NCBI RefSeq assembly: GCF_000420345.1
Contig: NZ_ATUT01000001.1
Coordinates: 186,001-250,000 of the forward strand
Reading direction: 5' to 3'
Source of the DNA: Faecalicoccus pleomorphus DSM 20574
GTDB lineage: Bacteria > Bacillota_I > Bacilli_A > Erysipelotrichales > Erysipelotrichaceae
Length of the DNA: 64,000 nt
The notes beneath the pieces were generated by a model. That model was not told where the DNA came from. It made no database searches and saw only the letters and a list, made by a program, of their open reading frames with translations. The position numbers and the translations under genes are program-made. Of this stretch, positions 51,855 to 61,785 are shown piece after piece. Every line of letters begins with the position of its first letter. Within the stretch, counting starts at the first letter, position 1.

Positions 51855-52766
51855 CTACATGAATCCGCAAAGAACACCAATGATACCAACAATGAAAAGT
51901 CCAATGATAATAACGATCGGCGAAATGTTCTTTTTCAATAGCCAGCAGATAAACAAAGTCAATAATACCGCCAGTAAACCTGGTGTTAATGAGTTTAAGT
52001 TATCTTGTAATGTAGTCGATGTTGTATCATACAAGAATTTTCCACTGTCATATTCACGTAAAATGGCCTGTAAAGATTCACCGGTACCGTCAAATTTAGA
52101 GAAGTCGATAATATTAACTTCATCATTGGCAACGGTAGATACAACCGGTGTTAAAGTGATGCTGACCCAACGCTGAACCAGGCCACCAATGACAAACATA
52201 CCAAGGATACTGGCTCCCTGCGTAATCTTTCCTAACAATCCACCGGACAAGTCTTTGGTGATGGAAGTTCCTACTTTATAGCCAAACTCTTGTGTGTACC
52301 ACATGAACGCAAAACGAATCACGTTCCATAACACAAAGAATAATACGGGGCCTAATAAATTACCGCTCAGGGCAAAAGAAGCGCCTAAAGCCCCTAGGAT
52401 TGGACGCATGGTAAACCAGAAAGCCGGGTCACCGACACCAGCCAATGGTCCCATCATACCAACCTTAACACCCTGGATTGCCACATCATCGATTGGTGCA
52501 CCATTGGCACGTTCTTCTTCCATGGCCAAAGTAACACCCATGACCGGAGAAGATACATAAGGATGGGTATTATAGAATTCCATATGACGCTTTAATGCGG
52601 AAATCTGATCTTCTTTGTTTGTATATAGTTTCTTGATAGCCGGAATGATGGAATAGCACCATCCACCGTTCTGCATACGTTCATAGTTCCAGGATCCCTG
52701 AAGAAACTGATGACGCCAACAAACTTTCATACGATCTTTTTTAGATAAAACAATTTTTTCTGCCAT
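51855..52766 (-). CDS. Mannose-family PTS IID component
   Basis: A 303-residue membrane protein of the ManZ group: LQGSWNYERMQNGGWCYSIIPAI, NTHPYVSSPVMGVTLAMEE, VGMMGPLAGVGDPAFWFT are family signatures. One or more C-terminal helices (LLAVLLTLFICWLL, IVIIIGLFIVGIIG). With IIC it forms the sugar channel. AAGGAG site. Third of four genes in the PTS operon. Confidence 0.93.
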   Translation of the reverse strand: MAEKIVLSKKDRMKVCWRHQFLQGSWNYERMQNGGWCYSIIPAIKKLYTNKEDQISALKRHMEFYNTHPYVSSPVMGVTLAMEEERANGAPIDDVAIQGVKVGMMGPLAGVGDPAFWFTMRPILGALGASFALSGNLLGPVLFFVLWNVIRFAFMWYTQEFGYKVGTSITKDLSGGLLGKITQGASILGMFVIGGLVQRWVSITLTPVVSTVANDEVNIIDFSKFDGTGESLQAILREYDSGKFLYDTTSTTLQDNLNSLTPGLLAVLLTLFICWLLKKNISPIVIIIGLFIVGIIGVLCGFM

Positions 52767-52786
52767 ACTAATCTCTCCTTTCGATC

Positions 52787-53596
52787 CTAGTAATCATTCA
52801 GGATATCCCCTAACGGGTCACCTGTATTGGAGGCGTTTCCACCGGAACCTCCGCTTTCCTTCAATGCCAGATAAATCAAAGCTAAGGCAACACCAATGAC
52901 ACCCAGACCGATCAATGTGATCTCCTGAATACAAGCCAGTGTGAAACCTAAGGCGAAGAATGGCCAAGTTTCCTTTGTGGCCATCATATTGATAACCATG
53001 GCATAGCCGACAGCGGCAACCATACCACCACCAACAGTCATACCATTATTCAACCATGCCGGCATTGCCTGTAGAGCACTGGTAACGATATCCGATGGAA
53101 CAAAGCACAAGATAGCTGCCGGGATCGCAATACGAAGTCCCTGCATCAAAATGGCGATATATTGCCAGATTTCAATCGTTTTAAAGCTTCCTTTTTCAGC
53201 CGCACCATCCATAATATGTACGATAGGAATGGCCAGCGTACGACAAATCATCGTTAAGAACAATCCAGCTACTGACAAAGGAACCGCAACCGCGATGGAT
53301 GTAGAAATAACACTGTTTACATCGGTAGCTCCGTCTAAACCAAGCACCATGATAATGGCAGAGGCAACCGATGCCAAAGCAGCATCCGGTGCCACAGCAG
53401 CTCCAACGTTGGCCCATCCTAAAGCCATCAGCTGAAGATTTCCCGCCAACATGATCCCTTCTGTTAAGTGACCTGTTACAAGTCCGATCAATGTACATGC
53501 AACCAAAGGCTGATGGAACTGGAATTCATCCAAAATTCCTTCCATACCCGCTAATAAGGCTACAATGACAATGAGAATCACTGTAATAATATTCAT
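52787..53596 (-). CDS. Mannose-family PTS IIC component
   Basis: A 269-residue polytopic permease: GMEGILDEFQFHQPLVACTLIGLVTGHLTEGIMLAGNLQL with the conserved QxQ/P substrate region, and GWANVGAAVAPDAALASVAS. The start is ATG 53596 with GGAGGTTAAT; the upstream frame to 53614 includes that site. Predicted substrates of the family are mannose, glucose, fructose, N-acetylhexosamines; the choice here is not readable. Confidence 0.93.
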   Translation of the reverse strand: MNIITVILIVIVALLAGMEGILDEFQFHQPLVACTLIGLVTGHLTEGIMLAGNLQLMALGWANVGAAVAPDAALASVASAIIMVLGLDGATDVNSVISTSIAVAVPLSVAGLFLTMICRTLAIPIVHIMDGAAEKGSFKTIEIWQYIAILMQGLRIAIPAAILCFVPSDIVTSALQAMPAWLNNGMTVGGGMVAAVGYAMVINMMATKETWPFFALGFTLACIQEITLIGLGVIGVALALIYLALKESGGSGGNASNTGDPLGDILNDY

Positions 53597-53616
53597 ATTA
53601 ACCTCCAAAAACAATC

Positions 53617-54597
53617 TTATCCAAGTTCAGCTTCTGCTTTTTTCAAGATCGCATCCATATTTTCCGGGCTGTCGGCCGGAACTTTACGGACATCAAATTT
53701 AACACCAAGCTTTTCAATCTCACGCATGGTCTTGACATCGTCTTTATCAAAAGCTAAAGCCTTCGTAACCGCAACTTTTCCCTGTGAATGTGCCATGGAA
53801 CCTACATTTAATGTTTTGACATCCACACCACCCTGGATTGCTTTTAGGGCATCCTGTGGTGTTTCAAACAACAATAACGCTTTGGTCGCACCAAAACGAG
53901 GATCCTTGGCCACAGCAATCATCTTATCAATCGGTACAACATGTGCCTTAACTCCCGGAGGAGCAGCCTGTATGATCATGTTTTTACGCAATTCATCGTG
54001 TGCTACATTATCAGAAACAACGATGATACGATCCGGATTGGTTGATTTTGTCCATGTTGTTGCCACCTGTCCGTGCAATAAACGGGTATCGATTCGAGCT
54101 AATACATATTTGATATGTCCATCACCCAGCACGGTACCTTCCGGAATGGCCTGCTGCATGACAGGAGCCGCACTCTGCTCTTTTTCTTCTTCCACCGGTT
54201 CCAGATCTTCCGGTTGAATGCGAACACCCTCTTTTGCCGTCTTGGCAATGTGCATCGCAATTTCATGAGCTGTGTCCATGCTCATTCTGGATGCATAGGC
54301 TTCAATCAACATAGGCAGATTCAAACCGGTTACGATAGCCCAGTTTTCATGCCCGTCTTTTAAAGCACTTGCCTGATTGAAAGGCGTTCCGCCCCAAAGA
54401 TCCACCAGGAATAAAATCTCATCCTGTTGATCAAAGGAAGCAATCGCGTCTTCCATTTTTTTGCGAATATCCTGAGGTCCCTCGCTTGGTTTTAAAATGC
54501 AAGGTTTGACATTTGCCTGTTCGCCAAAGATCATAGATCCGGACTGATGAATCCCCTCGGCAAATTCCCCATGACTCGCTAGGATAATTCCTACCAT
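53617..54597 (-). CDS. Mannose-family PTS IIAB fusion
   Basis: A 326-residue soluble two-domain protein. IIA (about 1-125): ILASHGEFAEGI with phospho-His9 and LVDLWGGTPFNQA. An acidic/Gln linker (about 128-158) leads to IIB: LARIDTRLLHGQVATTW with phospho-His175. Phosphate moves HPr to IIA to IIB to sugar. GGAGGTTAAT site. It is first in the operon IIAB-IIC-IID-DUF956. No LevR-type regulator is next to it. Confidence 0.95.
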   Translation of the reverse strand: MVGIILASHGEFAEGIHQSGSMIFGEQANVKPCILKPSEGPQDIRKKMEDAIASFDQQDEILFLVDLWGGTPFNQASALKDGHENWAIVTGLNLPMLIEAYASRMSMDTAHEIAMHIAKTAKEGVRIQPEDLEPVEEEKEQSAAPVMQQAIPEGTVLGDGHIKYVLARIDTRLLHGQVATTWTKSTNPDRIIVVSDNVAHDELRKNMIIQAAPPGVKAHVVPIDKMIAVAKDPRFGATKALLLFETPQDALKAIQGGVDVKTLNVGSMAHSQGKVAVTKALAFDKDDVKTMREIEKLGVKFDVRKVPADSPENMDAILKKAEAELG

Positions 54598-54818
54598 ATT
54601 AACCTCCTATCTACTCACCTGTATATAAGTGATCATGTTGCCTGCATAAAAACAGAACGCATTTGTATTCATTATATAGCTATACTATTTTTATACAGTG
54701 GTACATTCATTCTTATTTTAAAAAATTTAAAGCGATTTCGCAATAGTTTTCACAAATTTTCCCACATTTCCATATTGCCATCATCATTATCACATATTAT
54801 TTGCATAAAAGAAAAACG

Positions 54819-54841
54819 AAGAGTTTCCTCTTCGCTATCTG
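54819..54841 (-). terminator. Terminator of yneF
   Basis: On the minus strand CGAAGAG and CTCTTCG pair around a four-base loop, followed by TTTTTC. The stem reaches the yneF stop. Between here and the PTS start (54598-54818) I see AT-rich leader DNA with a short GCGATTTCGC palindrome at 54732-54741 and a TATAAT-like element, nothing firmer. Confidence 0.8.
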
Positions 54842-55050
54842 TTTTGGTTAACTGATTTCATGATCTGACGAATCTGCGCTTCACTAGGTTTACGACCCAT
54901 TTGTAAGAACATAGCACGAATCATCTTTTCATTGATCGGTGGATTTTCCTTTAATTCTTTTTCAAACTTTTTCTTTGTGAAATAAAAACCTAAAATCCCG
55001 CCAATAACAACCCCAACTAAGGTGTAAAGTATTGTACTTAACCAATCCAT
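54835..55050 (-). CDS. yneF: YneF family (UPF0154) small membrane protein
   Basis: A 71-residue protein: N-terminal helix (LYTLVGVVIGGILGFYFTKKKFEKEL) and cytoplasmic tail NPPINEKMIRAMFLQMGRKPSEAQIRQIMKSV, exactly the UPF0154 layout. Function unknown in all species. GAGGATGG site. Confidence 0.93.
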   Translation of the reverse strand: MDWLSTILYTLVGVVIGGILGFYFTKKKFEKELKENPPINEKMIRAMFLQMGRKPSEAQIRQIMKSVNQNR

Positions 55051-55095
55051 ATTTAATCCATCCTCACTATTTACATACTTTATATTACTATTTTT

Positions 55096-55986
55096 TTATT
55101 CTTTTGACAACCGTTTGAAAATTCTATTTTTATCAAACAGAGATTCCCCTTCTACTAAGATAACCGACAGAAAAATCAATAAACCACCAAGGATCATGAT
55201 CCACGTCTTTTCTTCGTGCAACAACACAAATCCAAAAACATTGGCAAATAAAGATTCTGTACAAAGAAGCACACTGGCACTGGAAGAATCGATATATTTT
55301 TGCGCCAGTGTCTGTAATTGAAACGCAAGCCACGTGGCAATCAAAATCATATAAAGGCAGCTGAAAACGGCCATCAAGGAGATGTGTGAAGGCACCGTTT
55401 CCAGACATAAGGCACCTGGAATGGATACTATTGCAGCAACTGACATTTGTACCGCGTTGATGAGTCGCACATCCTGACCTTTTGTCGAATACTCCAAAGA
55501 GATAAAGTGACAGGCAAAAAAGAAGGCGCACATCAGTGATAAACCATCTCCAAAAGAAAAGTGAAACTGCCCTTTCGATAGAGAAAGACATCCAATACCA
55601 ATCAGACAGATCAAGCTGGCAAATACCTGCATGAACTGTGGTCTTTTCTTAAAAATAAGCCAGGCAATATAAGGTACCATGACCACATTGACCGCCGTTA
55701 AAAAAGCATTTTGACCGGTATTTGTCATATCTAAGCCAAAGGTTTGAAAGGCAAAGGCCAAATACAAGAAAATACCTGATAAAGATCCTTTTAATACACC
55801 GGCTTTGGTAATGCGTATTTTTTGAATTCCTACTATGAGCCAGCACACAAGACTGGCACCTAAAAAGCGAATCAATAAAACGGTAAACGGATCAAAGGTG
55901 GCCAAAGCGGCATCGGTCGCAATGAAACCACCGCCCCAGATGGCTGCCACCAAGATACAGATGGCACTCGCATTTTTTCTGGACAT
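55096..55986 (-). CDS. EamA/DMT-family transporter
   Basis: A 296-residue membrane protein with ten predicted helices in two EamA repeats (AAIWGGGFIATDAAL ... PFTVLLIRFLGASLVCW; ALCLETVPSHISLMAVFSCLYM ... YIDSSSASVLLCTESLFANVFGFVLLHE). It is likely an exporter or exchanger of a metabolite; no substrate can be read. The start is two bases after parC with GAGGTATAAG, so it shares the parE-parC transcript. Confidence 0.88.
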   Translation of the reverse strand: MSRKNASAICILVAAIWGGGFIATDAALATFDPFTVLLIRFLGASLVCWLIVGIQKIRITKAGVLKGSLSGIFLYLAFAFQTFGLDMTNTGQNAFLTAVNVVMVPYIAWLIFKKRPQFMQVFASLICLIGIGCLSLSKGQFHFSFGDGLSLMCAFFFACHFISLEYSTKGQDVRLINAVQMSVAAIVSIPGALCLETVPSHISLMAVFSCLYMILIATWLAFQLQTLAQKYIDSSSASVLLCTESLFANVFGFVLLHEEKTWIMILGGLLIFLSVILVEGESLFDKNRIFKRLSKE

Positions 55987-55988
55987 GC

Positions 55989-58469
55989 TTATACCTCAAA
56001 AAGTGAAAGCTGTACACTTTCTTCCTCTGACCAGTTTCCTTCCTCAATACAATCCAGATTTTCAGGAATCGTATAAGCTTCCAGCTTGCCAAATGGATTC
56101 GAGAACGTTGATTCTACCGACATCAAAGAAATGGAAGCCGGCACAAAGTGAAGAAGCTCTTCACTTTCCAGCATGATTTCCTTTTGTAGATCACGAATCT
56201 CCTTCATTTTATATAGATGACTTGGATTCGATTTAATCAGCTTACAAATGCGGTTTCCTTTAGCCGGTCGATTAAATTGGGCAATCTGATCCATCTTGAC
56301 ACGTTTCATCTGTCCTTCACTTGTCATAAATAGAATCTGCCCCTGCAAGTCAGAACAGACAAGCATATCTTCCACATAATCGTCCTTTGTCAGATTGATT
56401 GATTTAACACCTTTGGATTTTGCCGATACCTGCGGTACTTGTTCAACCGGATACGTCAAACCAAAACCATTTTTTGTCACCAACACGATCTGATCAGATT
56501 GTGTCATGGATGCTTTTGCCGAAATCGTTTCATCGGCTGATCCAACTTTCATGCAGACCATCGTTTTATTGGCGCGAGAAACCTGCAGATCTTTTAAAGA
56601 GGTTCGCTTGATCATTCCTAAAGCCGAGGCAAAGACCATCTCTACATGTTTATCAAAATGATCGATCAAATAGGCCTGAATGATCTTTTCCGAAGAATCG
56701 ATCTTCAAATAACTGCTGATATGTTTTCCCAAATCCTTCCACTTGGCTTCTTCCAAGGTATAGACCGGTAAATAACCATAGGTTCCGCGATTGGTAAAAA
56801 ACAAGAGTATCTGTAAGGTGCTGGCCTGGCCACTGCATACGATAAAATCGCCATCCTTATGACCACTCAGGCTATCCGGTGACGCATTATAAGAACGCAG
56901 ACTGACACGTTTAACATACCCATCATGTGTCATTGTCACCATGACTTGTTCATCCGCAATCATAGCTTTTTCATCAATGATGATCTCTTGAATATCATTT
57001 TGAATCTCACTGCGTCTTTCGGTCTTAAAAGTCGTATTGACTTCTTTTAATTCTTTGACTAACAATGCATGCAGCTTTTTCTTATCCGATACGATACCTT
57101 CCAAGCGTTGAATATCCTTTAAAAGCGCATCGTATTCATCCTGCAATTCTTTAATATCCGTATGTGTCAAACGATATAAACGCATGATGACAATGGCTTC
57201 TGCCTGTTCTTTGGAAAAGCCAAAGCGAGAAATCAGATTATTTTTGGCATCGGCCTTATCTTTAGAAGAGCGAATGATAGAAATGATCTCATCCATGACA
57301 CTAACCGCTTTGATCAAGCCTTCCAAGATATGTGCTCTTTCCTTTTTAGCCTTTAAATCATAATGACTTCGCCTTAACACTACATCTTCCCGATGTTGAA
57401 TAAAGGCATCCAGCGCCATTGGCAAAGACATCAATACCGGTGCCTTATTGACAATGGCAATCACATTATAGTTATAAGAAATCTGAAGATCGGTATTCTT
57501 ATAAAGATAATTCAAGATCGTTTCATCGGCACAATCTTTCTTTAAGTCGATGACAATGCGCAATCCATTACGATCACTTTCATCACGTACATCTAAGATA
57601 CCATCGACTTTTTTATTGATTCGAATATCATCGATCTTTTTGACCAGCTGGCTTTTGATAACTTCATAAGGAATTTCGGTAACCACCAGTTGTTTGATTG
57701 TTCGTGCCTGTTCCACATGCACTTTGGATCGAATCATAACTTTCCCTTTTCCTTTTGAAAAAGCTTCTTTGATTCCCTCAATGCCCATAACGATACCGCC
57801 GGTTGGAAAATCCGGACCTTTTACGATCTGCATCAGTTCATGTAGATCACATTGTGGATGTTGGATACGATAAATCGCTGCTTCGACGACTTCATTTAAA
57901 TTATGTGGCGGTATATTGGTCGCATAACCAGCGGCAATACCGGTAATTCCATTCACCAGCAAGTTGGGATAACGAGCCGGCAAGACTGTCGGTTCCATCT
58001 TTTCATCGGAAAAGTTGGGCGCCCATTCTACCGTATCCTTTTCAATATCCTGCAACAAATAATCCGAAAGCTTGGAGAGTCTTGCTTCCGTATATCGCAT
58101 AGCCGCAGCCGGATCATCATCGATCGAACCGTTATTTCCCTGCATATCGATCAATGGATCCGCAATTTTCCATGATTGCGATAGTCGCACCATCGCATCA
58201 TAAACCGAACTATCTCCATGCGGATGATAGTTACCGATGACATTACCTACCGTTTTAGCACTTTTACGATACGGTTTGTTGTAGGTATTTCCATCTTCAT
58301 ACATCGCATACAAAATACGCCTTTGCACCGGCTTTAAGCCATCTCGTGCATCGGGTAAAGCACGCTCCTGAATGATGTATTTGGAATAACGTGCAAAGCG
58401 GTCCGCCATGATATCTTCTAGTGAATTTTTTAAGATATGATGTTCTTGCACTGTATTTGTCTTAGTCAT
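55989..58469 (-). CDS. parC: DNA topoisomerase IV subunit A
   Basis: An 826-residue type IIA topoisomerase subunit that unlinks daughter chromosomes. RYSKYIIQERALPDARDGLKPVQRRILYAM, the quinolone region HPHGDSSVYDAM (wild-type-like Ser and Asp) and the catalytic Tyr in AAAMRYTEARL are seen; a C-terminal pinwheel domain has several VLVTKNGFG-type repeats. SAKTVGNVIGNYHPHGDSSVYDAMVRL resembles ParC/GrlA more than GyrA, and no GyrA box (QRRGGKG) is visible. It overlaps parE by eight bases. Confidence 0.92.
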   Translation of the reverse strand: MTKTNTVQEHHILKNSLEDIMADRFARYSKYIIQERALPDARDGLKPVQRRILYAMYEDGNTYNKPYRKSAKTVGNVIGNYHPHGDSSVYDAMVRLSQSWKIADPLIDMQGNNGSIDDDPAAAMRYTEARLSKLSDYLLQDIEKDTVEWAPNFSDEKMEPTVLPARYPNLLVNGITGIAAGYATNIPPHNLNEVVEAAIYRIQHPQCDLHELMQIVKGPDFPTGGIVMGIEGIKEAFSKGKGKVMIRSKVHVEQARTIKQLVVTEIPYEVIKSQLVKKIDDIRINKKVDGILDVRDESDRNGLRIVIDLKKDCADETILNYLYKNTDLQISYNYNVIAIVNKAPVLMSLPMALDAFIQHREDVVLRRSHYDLKAKKERAHILEGLIKAVSVMDEIISIIRSSKDKADAKNNLISRFGFSKEQAEAIVIMRLYRLTHTDIKELQDEYDALLKDIQRLEGIVSDKKKLHALLVKELKEVNTTFKTERRSEIQNDIQEIIIDEKAMIADEQVMVTMTHDGYVKRVSLRSYNASPDSLSGHKDGDFIVCSGQASTLQILLFFTNRGTYGYLPVYTLEEAKWKDLGKHISSYLKIDSSEKIIQAYLIDHFDKHVEMVFASALGMIKRTSLKDLQVSRANKTMVCMKVGSADETISAKASMTQSDQIVLVTKNGFGLTYPVEQVPQVSAKSKGVKSINLTKDDYVEDMLVCSDLQGQILFMTSEGQMKRVKMDQIAQFNRPAKGNRICKLIKSNPSHLYKMKEIRDLQKEIMLESEELLHFVPASISLMSVESTFSNPFGKLEAYTIPENLDCIEEGNWSEEESVQLSLFEV

Positions 58470-60393
58470 GGCGTACCTCCTTTACATAATCATCTTCCAA
58501 TGTGAAAACAACATTGTCTTCAATCCAGTTACGACGAAGCTCGGCTTTATCTCCCATCAGCTCATGGACACGACGCTCAGCCATGACCGCATTTTCTATC
58601 GTTACACAAATCAAGGTACGCGTAGCCGGATTCATCGTGGTATCCCAAAGCTGCGTCGCATTCATTTCACCAAGACCTTTATAACGGGTGATGGTATAGC
58701 CGTTTTTGAGCTCTTTTTTCTTTTCATCCAGTTCTTCATCCGTGTATAGATAGTATTCATTCTTTCCTTTGGCAATCCGATATAAAGGTGGCAAGGCGAT
58801 ATATAACATTTCCTTATCGATCAAATCTCTCATATAGCGATAAAAGAATGTCAACAATAGATTTTGAATATGTGCCCCATCATCATCCGCATCGGTCATG
58901 ATGATGACCTTGTAATAATTGGAATCTTCCGCGGTAAAATCTTTTCCGACACCCGCTCCTAAAGCATGAATGATCGTATTCAGCTCTTCATTTTTTTCAA
59001 TATTTTCTAAAGAAGCCTTTTCCGTATTTAATACCTTTCCTCTCAGCGGCAGGATAGCCTGATATTTAGAATCTCTTCCCTGTTTGGCACTGCCTCCGGC
59101 AGAATCTCCCTCGACAAGATATAATTCTTTTCTTCGAGCATCCTTGCTTTGCGCACTGGCAAGCTTTCCGGACAATACTCTTTCTGCCTTCTGTTTGCCT
59201 TTGCCTTTACGCGCTTCCTCTCTGGCCTTGCGAGCTGCATTACGCGCATTAGCCGCTTTCACGATCTTTCGCACCAGCGCCTGTGCCGTTTCTTTATTTT
59301 CCTCTAAGAAATAACGTAAGTTTTCACTGACGATCGCATCCGTAGCTGATTTTGCCTCCGGTGTTCCCAATTTCTCTTTTGTCTGTCCTTCAAACTGAAG
59401 AAGATTTTCCGGAATCGTCAGATTGATGACAAGCGTTAAGCCTTCCCGAACATCACTGCCATCAAAACTTTTATCCTTCTCTTTTAAGAAACCGTTTTTA
59501 CGGGCATATTCGTTGAACACTTTGGTAAAAGCTTGTTTCGCACCGGTTTCATGACTTCCGCCATCCCGTGTTCGAACCATGTTGGTAAAGCTAAACACAT
59601 TTTCCTGATAATCATCAGTATATTGAAAACAACCACGCACTTGTATGCCATTATTGTTGCCTTCAAAACTGATTGGATCGTGCATCGGTGTATGATCTTT
59701 ATCAATTTCCTCGATAAAAGCCTGTAAGCCATTTTCATACTGATAGACCATTTCCCGTTTTTCTTTTCGAAGATCGGTCACTTTCATCTCTAAGCCTTCT
59801 AAAAGGAAAGCATCTTCCTGCGCACGTTCACAAATCTTAGAGAAGGAAAAGCGATTTTGTTTAAAGATGTGAGGATCCGGTAAGAACTGTACAGTACTTC
59901 CGGTACGATTGGTCTTACCGATCTTCTCCAGTTTTCCGACTTTCTTTCCCCCATCTTCAAACAACATAGACCATACATTTTTACCATCATGCACCGTTAC
60001 TTTACACCAGGAACACAATGCGTTAACAACACTGGCCCCTACTCCATGCAAACCACCGGCACTTTGATAGCCTCCACTGCTGGTAAATTTACCGCCGGCA
60101 TGAAGCACCGTAAAAATAACTTCTAAGGTACTGACACCGGATTTATGTTTTCCGACAGGCATTCCACGCCCATGATCTTCTACCGTAACACTGCCATCGG
60201 CATTCAATGTAATATGGATCTGATTTCCATACCCATTCAATGCCTCGTCAATCGCATTATCGACGATTTCCCAAACCAGGTGGTGAAGACCTCTGGAATC
60301 CGTAGAACCAATATACATACCCGGACGTTTACGGACTGCTTCCAGTCCCTCCAGGATCACAATACTATTCTCATCATATGTCTTATCTGGCAT
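58462..60393 (-). CDS. parE: DNA topoisomerase IV subunit B
   Basis: A 643-residue GHKL ATPase subunit: EIVDNAIDEALNGYG, GRGMPVGKHKSGVSTLEVIFTVLHAGGKF, GGLHGVGASVVNAL; the toprim region has YLVEGDSAGGSAKQGRDSKYQAILPLRGKVLN and IIMTDADDDGAHI. AAGGATGA before ATG 60393 sets the start rather than ATG 60411. It forms an operon with parC and the EamA gene. Confidence 0.94.
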   Translation of the reverse strand: MPDKTYDENSIVILEGLEAVRKRPGMYIGSTDSRGLHHLVWEIVDNAIDEALNGYGNQIHITLNADGSVTVEDHGRGMPVGKHKSGVSTLEVIFTVLHAGGKFTSSGGYQSAGGLHGVGASVVNALCSWCKVTVHDGKNVWSMLFEDGGKKVGKLEKIGKTNRTGSTVQFLPDPHIFKQNRFSFSKICERAQEDAFLLEGLEMKVTDLRKEKREMVYQYENGLQAFIEEIDKDHTPMHDPISFEGNNNGIQVRGCFQYTDDYQENVFSFTNMVRTRDGGSHETGAKQAFTKVFNEYARKNGFLKEKDKSFDGSDVREGLTLVINLTIPENLLQFEGQTKEKLGTPEAKSATDAIVSENLRYFLEENKETAQALVRKIVKAANARNAARKAREEARKGKGKQKAERVLSGKLASAQSKDARRKELYLVEGDSAGGSAKQGRDSKYQAILPLRGKVLNTEKASLENIEKNEELNTIIHALGAGVGKDFTAEDSNYYKVIIMTDADDDGAHIQNLLLTFFYRYMRDLIDKEMLYIALPPLYRIAKGKNEYYLYTDEELDEKKKELKNGYTITRYKGLGEMNATQLWDTTMNPATRTLICVTIENAVMAERRVHELMGDKAELRRNWIEDNVVFTLEDDYVKEVRHD

Positions 60394-60494
60394 CTGATCA
60401 TCCTTTCGCATAGTTTTAATTATATCAAAGTTTTCCGCATAAAAAATGTCAAATTCTAGATTTCAAGGCGATTTTTGATCATTTTATGGATAAA

Positions 60495-60535
60495 AAGAAA
60501 AGCCTACCACCAAGGATAAGCTCTTCTATAGACTC
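60495..60535 (-). terminator. Probable terminator of the DAACS symporter gene
   Basis: On the minus strand AGCTTATCC and GGTAGGCT can pair with G-T pairs and one bulge, followed by TTTTCTTTTT. The stem is imperfect, so the call is moderate. Confidence 0.5.
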
Positions 60536-60540
60536 TATTT

Positions 60541-61785
60541 TTACTTAGAACCATTTGTCGAATGTTGTAAAAGCCAGTTTTTTCCCTCGACCAAACGAGT
60601 TACGATCATGCTGGCAATCGTATCTCCGCTGGCATTTAAAGCCGTTGCCATAGGATCAAACAAGAATCCCAGAGTTGCGATTAAAGGAAAGGCTTCCGGT
60701 GGAAAGCCAAACATCGATACGATCAAAACCTCTCCGACTAGGCCACCCCCCGGTGCTCCTGAAAGGACAAAGGCTGAACAGATGGCTACTAAAATCGACA
60801 TCGCATAGGTGTCGATACCGGTAAATGGTAAATTAAAGGTTGCGAATAAAAATACGATTTTAGTAATCGAGCTTAATACCGAACCATCCATATGCATCGT
60901 ACATCCCATCGGTAAGACAATATCACTGATATCCGATGGTACACCAATCTTTTCACAGGCTTCCTTATTGACCGGTAATGTTGCGGCTGAACTTTGAGTC
61001 GCAAAAGCAGTGATTGCCGGTGTAAAGATATGCTTTAACATGCGCTTAACTCCTTCCTTACCGCCGGAGAAATATGCGTATAAAGGATAAAAAATAAGAA
61101 CATATAAAAGACATAAAGGATAATATACGATCATGCTGCGACCATAATCTCCTAATAGCTGTGGACCATACTCGGCAATCAAGTTTGCAAAGTAAGCACC
61201 TAATCCAATTGGCGCAAGTTTCATAATGATGCCGACAAAACGCATAATGATTTCATTTAAATTCTTTAACAGTTTTCCAACCGGACTTTCATCACCACCA
61301 CTCATGGATACACATAACCCAAACAAAATCGCAAAGATGATCAGCGCCAGCATATGTGATTTATCCAACAGCTGATAAAAATCAGAAACTGTCAAAGTGG
61401 ATACAATCAATTCAGAAACACTTTGTGTCTTATCGATTTCTGTCGTACTCAATTCGATATCCCCACCGGATGCCGGACTAAAAAACTGCACCCAGATCAG
61501 GACAAGGGCTGATGCGAATAAACCCGTAACGATAAAAGTCACTAACGTACTTCCCAAAATCTTACCTAGCCGCTTACGGTTTACCATGGTTCCCACGGCT
61601 GCCGTAATCGATATAAAGACCAAAGGCACAACAATCGTAAATAACAAATTGATAAAGATATCACCTAGAGGTTTTAAAATCTTTCCTGTATCTGGACTGA
61701 AGATTCCAATCAAAGAACCGATCAGAATTCCACCCAACAATAATAATACGGAGCCATATTGCTTCCAGAACTTACTTTCTTTCAT
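60541..61785 (-). CDS. Dicarboxylate/amino acid:cation symporter (DAACS family)
   Basis: A 414-residue GltPh/SstT-like symporter. HP1 holds FATQSSAATLPVN, TM7 is MGCTMHMDGS (NMDGT-type motif) and HP2 includes LSGAPGGGLVGEVLIVS. The Asp in TM8 (FDPMATALNASGD) fits substrate amino-group binding. Serine/threonine, glutamate or other acidic substrates are possible. Its start overlaps the end of the malY-type gene by 14 bases, so the two are in one operon. Confidence 0.92.
   Translation of the reverse strand: MKESKFWKQYGSVLLLLGGILIGSLIGIFSPDTGKILKPLGDIFINLLFTIVVPLVFISITAAVGTMVNRKRLGKILGSTLVTFIVTGLFASALVLIWVQFFSPASGGDIELSTTEIDKTQSVSELIVSTLTVSDFYQLLDKSHMLALIIFAILFGLCVSMSGGDESPVGKLLKNLNEIIMRFVGIIMKLAPIGLGAYFANLIAEYGPQLLGDYGRSMIVYYPLCLLYVLIFYPLYAYFSGGKEGVKRMLKHIFTPAITAFATQSSAATLPVNKEACEKIGVPSDISDIVLPMGCTMHMDGSVLSSITKIVFLFATFNLPFTGIDTYAMSILVAICSAFVLSGAPGGGLVGEVLIVSMFGFPPEAFPLIATLGFLFDPMATALNASGDTIASMIVTRLVEGKNWLLQHSTNGSK

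Noticed and set aside
53196-53498. Minus-strand frame inside the PTS IIC gene
   Set aside because: It is a shifted-frame shadow of a clear permease gene.
54732-54741. GCGATTTCGC palindrome as a cre site for catabolite control
   Set aside because: It does not fit the cre consensus spacing; kept only as an unexplained short palindrome.
54598-54834. Sigma-54 promoter for the mannose-family PTS
   Set aside because: I looked for the GG-N10-GC core with TGGCAC/TTGCA character and found no good match; no LevR-type activator is adjacent.
55989-60393. GyrA/GyrB assignment for the topoisomerase pair
   Set aside because: The A subunit lacks a visible GyrA box and its N-terminal core matches ParC/GrlA; the B-then-A overlap is also typical of parE-parC.
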